Below, piece after piece: positions 7,161 to 11,525 of a stretch of 11,525 nucleotides of DNA; positions within the stretch are counted from its first letter, which is position 1; every line of letters begins with the position of its first letter. Made by a program: the position numbers and the translations under genes. Source of the DNA: CAZVEV01 sp964625865 (GTDB taxonomy: Bacteria > Planctomycetota > Phycisphaerae > SM23-33); contig CAZVEV010000195.1 in assembly GCA_964625865.1 (NCBI GenBank), positions 1-11,525 on the forward strand. The letters run 5' to 3'. The notes beneath the pieces are model-generated. The model was not told where the DNA came from and made no database searches. It saw only the letters and a list, made by a program, of their open reading frames with translations.

Positions 7161-7526
7161 CTACAGCGCCAGGACGCCCAGGAGGCAGACGACGATGGCA
7201 AAGAGCATGCCGCCCTCGACCATAGCTGCTGAAACGATCATCGGCGCAAACATCGTGCCGGCGGCTTCCGGCTGACGCGCAATCGACTCGATGCACTTGG
7301 AGCCGATCCTCGCGATAGCGTAGCCGCCGCCGATGGCGCACATGCCGGCCCCGAAGCACGCGCCGACAATGGCGATGCCTCGTGCAGCGCTGGTCGGCTC
7401 GGTGGCGGGTTCGGCCTGCACTTGGGCGTCGTCGGCGGGCTTGGTTGTGGCGTCTTCGGCCAGCACGGGCGTGCAGGCCATGCCCAACGCAACGACGAGC
7501 AAACCAATCTTCACAACGCTTCTCAT
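7161..7526 (-). CDS. atpE: ATP synthase c subunit with long N-terminal leader
   Basis: This is the ring-forming, ion-carrying c subunit, 121 residues against the usual 70-90. Residues 1-23 look like a signal peptide ending PVLA before EDA. Then comes a hydrophilic Ala/Pro/Glu linker (24-48), then the canonical hairpin: a Gly-rich helix (about 50-78), the loop ARQPEA (83-88) and the second helix (about 92-120) with the carboxylate Glu104, which aligns with E. coli Asp61. The site of the Na+-ligand Gln32 of Ilyobacter is Ile71 here, and the Ser after Glu is Gly105, which argues for H+ coupling. The ATG at 7526 has GGAGAG 6 bases upstream. It is preceded by three stem-loops and followed 40 bases later by atpF. 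Confidence 0.96.
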   Translation of the reverse strand: MRSVVKIGLLVVALGMACTPVLAEDATTKPADDAQVQAEPATEPTSAARGIAIVGACFGAGMCAIGGGYAIARIGSKCIESIARQPEAAGTMFAPMIVSAAMVEGGMLFAIVVCLLGVLAL

Positions 7527-7544
7527 TACTTACTCTCCAGCATG

Positions 7545-7624
7545 GAAGTGCGCCACTGCGCACTTCAACGCCCGTCCGCGGGACGGGCCTGTCGCCCGGT
7601 GCGCCCCGGCCCTCGCCGGGCCGG
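7545..7624 (-). promoter_or_regulatory. Three tandem perfect hairpins before atpE
   Basis: On the atp transcript, between atpB and atpE, three perfect stems follow one another: CCGGCCC/GGGCCGG (7606-7612 with 7618-7624), GCCCGTCC/GGACGGGC (7570-7577 with 7581-7588, 3-base loop) and GAAGTGCGC/GCGCACTTC (7545-7553 with 7558-7566, 4-base loop). The last ends 6 bases before the GGAGAG ribosome site of atpE. No U tract follows any of them, so they are not simple terminators. Subunit c is needed in about ten copies per complex, so a processing, stabilising or translation-enhancing role for atpE is a reasonable inference. Confidence 0.6.
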
Positions 7625-7712
7625 TACACCATAATCCAGCCAACTTACAGACTTCCGCGGTTCGCGTCCAGACCTGTTCGGGAAACGGATCGCAGTTTCT
7701 CGAGTGCGGCGA

Positions 7713-8618
7713 TCAATGACTCGGTTCTACATAGAGGCCGAGGAACATGGCCGTCAGGAACGTGAAGATGTAGGCCTGCAGGCAGGAGACCAGCAGGTCG
7801 AGCATCGTCACGGCGACCGAGCCCAGAACGCACATCGCGCTGACGCCGAAGTACAGGGGTCTGACCGTTATCGCGTCGCTGACGGCGGCCATCGCGAACA
7901 TCATCAGGACGGCCAGCAGGACGTGGCCGGCCACCATGTTCGCCGTCAGGCGGACCATCAGGGCGAAGCACTTGGCCACCGCGCCGACCAGTTCGAGCAA
8001 AGCCAGCGGGCCCAGGAGGATCTTGCCCACGGGGCCTGGGATCTCGGGGCTGAGGCTGAGCAGCCAGAGTATCGGGCTGGCCGGCAGGGCCTTCCACATG
8101 GGCCAGTTGTCTTCCCTGTGCTTGTGCTTCGCCGCGCGCCACAGGCCGCAGGCGACGATCGTCAGCAACGTCAGGCAGGCCAGGCCCGCGCAGACCATGG
8201 GCACACTGGTGGCCGTCCCGCCGACGGGGCGGCCTTCGATCCAGGGCACGACCTCGCCGAGGTACTGGGTGATCGGCAGGATCGGGAGCATGCCGAAGAG
8301 GTTCATGCTGAGGACGAACAGAAACAGCGTGACCAGATAGGGCAGGAACTTCTCGGTCTTGTCGTGCAGGGCCGGACGCCCGATGAAGTCGCGAACGAAG
8401 ACCACGATCGCTTCGAGGAAGTTCTGCAGACCTTTGGGGCTCTGCCTGACCTTGCGCGCCGCGGGAACAATCAGGGCGATCAGGACAATCGCGACGAGGA
8501 TCATGGCGGCGATGGAACTGGACATGAGCGTCAGTTTCATGCCGAAGACCTCGACCTGGCAGCCGTTCCAGGGGATGTCCGAGACGTGCGTGATCGGATT
8601 ATCGCTGGCGAGTATCAC
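7713..8618 (-). CDS. atpB: ATP synthase a subunit
   Basis: This 301-residue polytopic protein is the Fo a subunit that forms the proton half-channels beside the c ring. The essential arginine is Arg223 in VRLTANMVAGH, matching E. coli Arg210, with Asn227 as Asn214. His232 falls at E. coli Glu219 and Asp274 at His245, the known reciprocal arrangement. The C-terminal helix has CLQAYIFTFLTAMFLG. About five or six membrane helices are seen. No ATG is available upstream of MKLTLM, which would cut the conserved N-terminus; I chose GTG at 8618, with AGAGGAG just 4 bases upstream, giving a start MILASDNPITHV. It overlaps the upstream atpI-like gene by 20 bases. The exact start is less certain than the identity. 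Confidence 0.93.
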   Translation of the reverse strand: MILASDNPITHVSDIPWNGCQVEVFGMKLTLMSSSIAAMILVAIVLIALIVPAARKVRQSPKGLQNFLEAIVVFVRDFIGRPALHDKTEKFLPYLVTLFLFVLSMNLFGMLPILPITQYLGEVVPWIEGRPVGGTATSVPMVCAGLACLTLLTIVACGLWRAAKHKHREDNWPMWKALPASPILWLLSLSPEIPGPVGKILLGPLALLELVGAVAKCFALMVRLTANMVAGHVLLAVLMMFAMAAVSDAITVRPLYFGVSAMCVLGSVAVTMLDLLVSCLQAYIFTFLTAMFLGLYVEPSH

Positions 8619-9135
8619 AGGGCTCCTCTGTTCGGTGCAGCGTCGCCGGTGGGGCGCCAAGGTGCGAGGGCAACCGGCGATCGGGCGTACGGATCTCGCC
8701 CATCGCCACCAGGTGTGCATCGCGATTCAACGCGCGCCCGAGCCAGAGGCCTTCGGCAAGCAGCGTTGCAGCATAAAACAGCGGCGTGGAGATACACAGC
8801 ACGCCTACCGGCAGGCCGAACACCGCCCAGGCGCCCAGCGTTATGCCCAAACAGAGCATAATGCGCACCATGCCGGCGGCCATGAACGCAAAGGCCGCCT
8901 TGGCCGGACCCATGTCCGCAAAAAACCTCACCGCCGCGGCGCTGGCGACCATGACGGTCAGCACGATCCCCCCCGCTGCCGTGTGAGCGATCAGACCGTC
9001 CGTCCCCGCCCATCGCCATGCCGGCCAGGCCCCGACCGCCCACAGCGCCACCGCGGTAGGCACGACGATGCCGAACATGGTCAGCAGACTGATCTGCATT
9101 CGGTTCGGCAGTGTCTTGTCGGGTCGTCTCTGCAT
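8599..9135 (-). CDS. AtpI-like membrane protein (ATP synthase I chain type)
   Basis: This 178-residue protein has four hydrophobic helices, about 15-37, 47-70, 77-104 and 106-128, and a hydrophilic C-terminal tail of about 50 residues. The layout and place just upstream of atpB match AtpI (UncI), a non-essential factor linked to c-ring assembly or ion supply. The segment FADMGPAKAAFAFMAAGMVR followed by an LGITLGAW helix resembles the I-chain family as I know it, but similarity in this family is weak by nature. The start ATG at 9135 lies 18 bases after the stop of the AtpZ-like gene with no good SD; an internal ATG at 9099 (MQISLL) is possible. The end overlaps the atpB start. Confidence 0.75.
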   Translation of the reverse strand: MQRRPDKTLPNRMQISLLTMFGIVVPTAVALWAVGAWPAWRWAGTDGLIAHTAAGGIVLTVMVASAAAVRFFADMGPAKAAFAFMAAGMVRIMLCLGITLGAWAVFGLPVGVLCISTPLFYAATLLAEGLWLGRALNRDAHLVAMGEIRTPDRRLPSHLGAPPATLHRTEEPCDTRQR

Positions 9136-9153
9136 GATACGTGTCTCGGTCGA

Positions 9154-9456
9154 TCAGTCCTTCCGGTCGCCCTGGTCGGTTTGCCCGGGCATGTCCTGTT
9201 TGCGAATCTCCTGTGCCTGGCGGAGCAGGCGGTACAGCGCCACCGCAAAACCCAGGGCGCCGCAGGTGAGCATGTAGGCCGGCAGTGACTCACCGTCCCG
9301 TATGTCCAGCCAGTAGCCCAGGCCCAGCATCAAGATAAATGTCAGGCCGAACTCCGTGCCGACCGTGGCGTATCTCAGCCAGTCTCGTCCGCCGTCATTC
9401 TTGTACATCAGGTGTCCATATCGGTTGGCGCCTTGGGGCGTGGTCGGTGGCTCCAT
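9154..9456 (-). CDS. AtpZ/AtpI-type small membrane protein
   Basis: This 100-residue protein has two membrane helices, about 33-50 and 59-76, and charged ends. The motif VGTEFGLTFILMLGLGYWLD (32-51), a Gly-rich helix ending in LD, is typical of the AtpZ / putative F0F1-ATPase subunit family (PF09527 type) found first in many atp operons. Known members have been linked to assembly or to Mg2+/Ca2+ movement; this copy is too short to tell. The ATG at 9456 has AGGGAG (9469-9464) 7 bases upstream, an excellent match, so I kept it over Met17 (9408). It is the first gene of the minus-strand operon. Confidence 0.8.
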   Translation of the reverse strand: MEPPTTPQGANRYGHLMYKNDGGRDWLRYATVGTEFGLTFILMLGLGYWLDIRDGESLPAYMLTCGALGFAVALYRLLRQAQEIRKQDMPGQTDQGDRKD

Positions 9457-9544
9457 GGCCTAACTCCCTATACATACCCTACCAACACGATGTCGTCAAG
9501 ACTGCCGCTGCCACGGACCTCTGCGGCGTGACGGCGGGGGCCGG

Positions 9545-9637
9545 GCCGTCTGGTTCGGCACGGGGCGGCCAGACGGCAAGGCTGGACCGTGCGATCAGGC
9601 CCGCCGATCGCATCGAGAGGTGGTCGCAGCGAGACCA
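9545..9637. other. Cluster of stem-loops upstream of the atp operon
   Basis: Three inverted repeats lie in a row in the divergent, non-coding region: GCCGTCTGG with CCAGACGGC (9545-9553, 9569-9577, perfect 9 bp), GTGCGATC with GATCGCAT (9589-9596, 9606-9613, one GU pair) and TGGTC with GACCA (9621-9625, 9633-9637). If the atp promoter lies to the right of them they would be part of its leader RNA. The gap 9457-9960 holds no convincing gene. Its other contents are the RNA candidate, terminator, promoter and leader hairpin listed separately, and a GC-rich inverted repeat at 9781-9806. Confidence 0.45.
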
Positions 9638-9655
9638 GGCGCCTACCATAAGAAT

Positions 9656-9756
9656 GTCTTGCGGGCAAACTGCTGACCCAAAGGATAGGGCCATAGTACC
9701 CCATACCGAGCGCTCGCAAGCACAGGCCGGGCTTCAGAGTCCGGCCTGGCTATTTC
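9656..9756 (+). ncRNA. Candidate structured RNA in the divergent region
   Basis: A 9-bp closing stem, CTTGCGGGC (9658-9666) with GCTCGCAAG (9712-9720, one GU), encloses a domain. An inner helix pairs GG 9683-9684 with CC 9706-9707 and GGG 9688-9690 with CCC 9700-9702, around a symmetric ATA/ATA internal loop. Two bases after the closing stem an 11-bp terminator hairpin begins. A weak promoter (TGGTCG 9621-9626, 17 bases, TACCAT 9644-9649) would start RNA near 9656, right at the stem. No plus-strand gene lies upstream to need this terminator, so a short RNA or a riboswitch-like leader is the likeliest reading. I cannot assign a known family. Confidence 0.4.
9723..9756 (+). terminator. Intrinsic terminator between divergent genes
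   Basis: CAGGCCGG (9723-9730) pairs perfectly with CCGGCCTG (9741-9748), and GCT/AGT inside adds three more pairs around a TCAG loop. The plus strand continues GCTATTTCATCT, moderately U-rich; the minus strand continues without U. So it works best for plus-strand transcripts, though the gene to its left is on the minus strand. Confidence 0.5.
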
Positions 9757-9884
9757 ATCTCATCTTGCGGGTCGTGCTGGGCACCCCTTCACGCCGGGGC
9801 CGGTGCAAGTGGAACCTTCTTCCGGCCGGCGCCGTAGAATGGATCGTACAATGACACGTGGCGCAGTATGGGCCGGAGTTCCTA

Positions 9885-9913
9885 TTGCGTTTGCCGGTTG
9901 CGGTCAGTATAGT
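9885..9913 (+). promoter_or_regulatory. Sigma70-type promoter for the 248-residue gene
   Basis: TTGCGT (9885-9890), 17 bases, then TATAGT (9908-9913, five of six consensus). The start would be near 9920, giving a leader of about 40 bases. The -35 box is weak; the -10 box and spacing are good. Confidence 0.5.
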
Positions 9914-9927
9914 TTTCCGCTTTGCTG

Positions 9928-9946
9928 TCCGGGCCGGGCCCGGAGG
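9928..9946 (+). promoter_or_regulatory. Leader hairpin covering the ribosome binding site
   Basis: TCCGGGC (9928-9934) and GCCCGGA (9938-9944) form a perfect 7-bp stem with a 3-base loop. The right arm contains the first part of GGAGG (9942-9946), the only strong SD of the gene at 9961, and would hide it. That SD is 14 bases from the ATG, longer than ideal, so the start region may be under structural control. Confidence 0.4.
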
Positions 9947-9960
9947 ATGGACAAGACGAC

Positions 9961-10707
9961 ATGACAACAGACTATGCCGGCATAACCGATGACTTCTTCA
10001 TCAACGTGGACCTCCAGACCACCCTGGGCCTGCCCCGAGGGCGTGAGTCGGTGCTGCATCTGTGCGAAACCGTGCAGAAGCAGTTCCCGTCGATGACGAA
10101 CCTCTATCAGCGAGACGGGGGCGCGTACGTCCTCGAAGGCGACCGCGAGGGCGGGTCGTATCGCTGGCTGGAACTCCAGTCGCATCGCCTGACGGCCGGG
10201 TACTTCAACCCGCGGGATATCGATGACGCGTTCGATCTGCATCGCTGGCTGCTTGACAGCAGCATCTACTTCCTCGGGGTCAGTCCGCTGGACGTCGAGG
10301 CCCTCGACGTGCTGTTCGGCTTCAACATGGACTACAAGGGCAATCGCGACGCGATTGTCGCCGGTGCGCTGCTGGCTGGATCGCCGCTGGATGCGATGAC
10401 GTCGGAGATCACGCCTCGGGCCACCGAGTGCGAGCCGAACATCGTGCTCTCGCTCGACGAGGACTGTTACCTGCAGGGCCGCCTGTCGGTCGAGACCCGA
10501 TGCAACAGTTACCAGGTCCGCACGGGGCAATACGACAATGAGCCGATCAGCGTGTACTTCACCGTGCGCCGATATCCGCGCCCGGGCGAGGTCATCGAGT
10601 TGAAGCACTCCTACGACGAGCAGTTGGCGCTGTGTGAGGACCTCATCGCTCGCGCCGTGGTTCCCAACGTGATTACGCCCATCGCAGCGGCCATTGCTTC
10701 AGCTTAG
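9961..10707 (+). CDS. Conserved-looking soluble protein, unknown function
   Basis: The 248-residue product has no signal peptide and no membrane helix. I do not know its function. It resembles, from memory, a hypothetical family in planctomycete genomes that begins DDFFIN-LQTTL and contains QKQFPSM-N-YQRD, LEGDREGGSYRWLEL, HRWLLDSSIYFLGVSPLDVE, FGFNMDYKGNRDAIVAGALL, CEPNIVLSLDEDCYLQGRLS, and ISVYFTVRRYPRPG near the C-terminus. No catalytic or nucleotide-binding motif is obvious. Composition is acidic with mixed alpha/beta character. The ATG at 9961 is chosen because upstream in-frame starts would lie in the leader; a TTG at 9922 would be almost at the transcript start. It has its own promoter and is divergent from the ATP synthase operon, so it is probably not part of it. 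Confidence 0.85.
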   Translation: MTTDYAGITDDFFINVDLQTTLGLPRGRESVLHLCETVQKQFPSMTNLYQRDGGAYVLEGDREGGSYRWLELQSHRLTAGYFNPRDIDDAFDLHRWLLDSSIYFLGVSPLDVEALDVLFGFNMDYKGNRDAIVAGALLAGSPLDAMTSEITPRATECEPNIVLSLDEDCYLQGRLSVETRCNSYQVRTGQYDNEPISVYFTVRRYPRPGEVIELKHSYDEQLALCEDLIARAVVPNVITPIAAAIASA

Positions 10708-10779
10708 GAGACGGCGCCCGGCGCGCCGCCCGACAGGTCACCCCACTGACAGTCTCCCGGGCTCAGTCCGCTCGCGCAT

Positions 10780-10801
10780 AAAAAAGCGGCGGGCCTGCCG
10801 C
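10780..10801 (-). terminator. Intrinsic terminator, minus strand
   Basis: GCGGC (10786-10790) pairs with GCCGC (10797-10801), with one further GU pair and a GGCC loop. On the minus strand the stem is followed directly by six T (10785-10780). On the plus strand it is followed by eight G, so it serves minus-strand transcripts. No annotated minus-strand gene precedes it, which supports a small RNA here. Confidence 0.6.
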
Positions 10802-10829
10802 GGGGGGGGACGACAGGCTCCGCCTTTAC

Positions 10830-10858
10830 TCGAATCGGCCGGGGGGGAACCGATTCGA
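10830..10858 (-). other. Perfect hairpin with C7 loop
   Basis: TCGAATCGG (10830-10838) and CCGATTCGA (10850-10858) form a 9-bp perfect stem around an 11-base loop. On the minus strand the loop is TTCCCCCCCGG. It is the central element of the small-RNA candidate. No U tract adjoins it on either strand, so it is not a terminator itself. Confidence 0.7.
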
Positions 10859-10910
10859 CTTAGGGGTCTCAGTTTTGCCTCGCCGGGCCACTCCATCCGA
10901 CGATGAAATT

Positions 10911-10938
10911 ATTATAACCCCGGCGCCACGTGATGCAA
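10911..10938 (-). promoter_or_regulatory. Promoter for the small-RNA candidate
   Basis: On the minus strand TTGCAT (10938-10933) is followed after 16 bases by a perfect TATAAT (10916-10911). The spacing is one short of optimal and the -35 box matches only TTG. It lies 110 bases before the minus-strand intrinsic terminator. Confidence 0.5.
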
Positions 10939-11209
10939 GCCCGAATCAGGTCATTACCCTATATTTTCTTTCCAGGAAGGTCATGGCTCCAGCCTGGATT
11001 CTTCTAACATATTTAAGAATAAAGTGTAAGGGGAATGGCGGTTCTTCTGATCAGCCTGAATATTTTTTTCAGGAAAGTGGATTTTCAGGTGATGACAGGC
11101 TGGGCGGGTCATGTGAATCCCTGATCTCCTCTCTCGCGGAGGCATAGGCTTCGGTTTCGGCGCGACCTGATGGCCTCGTCGATTCACCTGCGATCAGGAC
11201 GATGGCAGC
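10939..11209. other. AT-richer intergenic stretch, no gene seen
   Basis: This stretch is richer in A and T than the coding parts of the window, notably at 10960-11075. It holds a short stem CCTGAA/TTCAGG (11055-11060, 11068-11073) around a T-rich loop, and CCTGAT/ATCAGG (11166-11171, 11193-11198). The open frames crossing it have no recognisable protein features or good ribosome sites. Together with the small-RNA locus it fills the 574 bases between the two plus-strand genes. Confidence 0.5.
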
Positions 11210-11238
11210 TTGTCTCACGTGCCCGCGCGCGTGATAAT
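11210..11238 (+). promoter_or_regulatory. Promoter of the partial membrane-protein gene, with inverted repeat
   Basis: TTGTCT (11210-11215), 17 bases, GATAAT (11233-11238, five of six) gives a good sigma70-type promoter with a start near 11245. Between and across the boxes lies an inverted repeat TCACG (11215-11219) and CGTGA (11230-11234) spaced by 10 bases, so a dimeric repressor could bind there. That operator role is inference. Confidence 0.5.
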
Positions 11239-11281
11239 ACCAGTTAGTCGCTTGTGCTCTGAGAGCAAAGGATACGGCGCG

Positions 11282-11525
11282 ATGAGTGAACCTGCACATG
11301 GCCCGAACGGCTCGACCGGTCGGCTGAACATCATCACTGCTCCGACAGTTCTCGTCGCGGCCCTGCAGATACTGGCCCTGGTGTTGGTCTTTGCGGGACT
11401 GGGCCAGGGGGGCATGGTGCTGTATGCCTCGCCACGGGCAGGTGGGCCGGACCCCGTCGTGATCTTCGAGGCCCTGTGGTGGATGATTTCGGCCGGCGCG
11501 GCGGGGGGGCTGCTCTGGGCGCTGG
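11282..11525 (+). CDS. N-terminal part of a membrane protein, unknown function
   Basis: The frame is open from the ATG at 11282 to the window end, giving 81 codons of an unfinished gene. It starts MSEPAHGPNGSTGRLNIITA. A first membrane helix covers about 20-42 (PTVLVAALQILALVLVFAGL), then comes a Gly/Pro-rich loop (about 50-58) and a second helix begins at about 62 (FEALWWMISAGAAGGLLWAL). Start support: AAAGGA (11267-11272) 9 bases upstream and a good promoter before it. The family cannot be told from this fragment. A hydrophilic N-terminus of about 18 residues before the first helix argues against a cleaved signal peptide. Confidence 0.65.
   Translation, partial: MSEPAHGPNGSTGRLNIITAPTVLVAALQILALVLVFAGLGQGGMVLYASPRAGGPDPVVIFEALWWMISAGAAGGLLWAL

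Larger units (their letters stand above)
10780..10904 (-). ncRNA. Candidate small RNA with C-rich tracts
   Basis: On the minus strand a TATAAT box (10916-10911) would start RNA near 10904, and an intrinsic terminator ends it near 10780, about 125 nt with no open frame. It would fold into a perfect 9-bp hairpin (10830-10838 with 10850-10858) whose 11-base loop holds seven C in a row (10847-10841). A single-stranded TCCCCCCCC (10810-10802) precedes the terminator stem. AGGC and GCCT flanking the central hairpin can close a multi-stem fold. Two exposed C tracts could pair with G-rich ribosome sites, as UCCC-motif RNAs and alphaproteobacterial cuckoo RNAs do. The comparison is by architecture only. 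It lies antisense to the 3' side of the 248-residue gene's transcript. Confidence 0.45.

Noticed and set aside
112..9456. N-ATPase type (Na+-translocating) operon
   Set aside because: The order is not that of N-ATPases, there are no atpQ/atpR genes, a delta gene is present, and subunit c lacks Na+ ligands.
9471..9499. TTGACG-17-TATGTA on the minus strand as the atp operon promoter
   Set aside because: The -35 is good but the -10 matches only TAT, and the start would fall inside the AGGGAG ribosome site of atpZ, leaving almost no leader. It would work only if translation began at the internal Met17, which has a poorer SD.
9658..9720. c-di-GMP-I (GEMM) riboswitch
   Set aside because: Only short tracts (GGGCAAAC, CAAAG, GGCC) resemble it. 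The GNRA-capped hairpin between them is missing and the spacing is about 7 instead of about 17 bases.
10875..11147. 90-codon plus-strand open frame in the intergenic region
   Set aside because: It starts with TTG, has no good SD, spans an AT-rich stretch with hairpins and overlaps the small-RNA promoter; it shows no protein-like pattern.
10708..11281. CRISPR array or tRNA gene
   Set aside because: No regularly spaced direct repeats and no cloverleaf with a CCA-type end were found; the CGAATCGG pair is a simple hairpin, not a T-arm.

Overview
This is a high-GC bacterial window filled mostly by one ATP synthase operon on the minus strand. Gene style suggests a planctomycete, probably a Phycisphaerae-like lineage. 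The reasons are the plus-strand gene at 9961-10707, which resembles a planctomycete hypothetical family I remember, the CACGAATT-type inverted repeats between genes, and Fo subunits with N-terminal leader peptides. This placement is inference from pattern, not from any search.

Layout, in transcription order from right to left on the minus strand: atpZ-like (9456-9154), atpI-like (9135-8599), atpB/a (8618-7713), atpE/c (7526-7161), atpF/b (7120-6515), atpH/delta (6515-5913), atpA/alpha (5800-4097), atpG/gamma (4077-3184), atpD/beta (2929-1490), a small three-helix membrane protein (1449-1123), a nitroreductase-family flavoprotein (1109-564) and atpC/epsilon (564-112). All eight F1Fo subunits plus two assembly-type proteins are present and intact. 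Several junctions overlap by one base (atpF/atpH, nitroreductase/atpC) or by 20 bases (atpI-like/atpB), so translational coupling is likely. The longer gaps hold strong hairpins: three in a row before atpE, hairpins before atpA, and a repeat-bounded element between atpG and atpD. These may tune subunit amounts from one long transcript.

The ion-binding residues of subunit c (Glu104, no Na+-ligand Gln or Ser) point to a proton-driven enzyme. Oddities of the operon are cleavable-looking signal peptides on both b and c, an acidic insertion in alpha, and two non-ATPase genes between atpD and atpC.

Right of the operon, 9457-9960 is a non-coding divergent region rich in stem-loops. It includes a candidate plus-strand structured RNA ending in an intrinsic terminator (about 9656-9756). 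Then comes a 248-residue conserved-looking protein of unknown function (9961-10707, plus), with a hairpin over its ribosome binding site. The 574-base gap 10708-11281 carries, on the minus strand, a consensus -10 box, a perfect hairpin with a C7 loop, a C8 tract and an intrinsic terminator with six U. Together these outline an unannotated small RNA of about 125 nt. The window ends inside the start of a plus-strand membrane protein (11282 onward) with a good promoter.

The most interesting candidates are the C-tract small RNA, the structured RNA in the divergent region, the hairpin cluster before atpE, and the two inserted genes before atpC.
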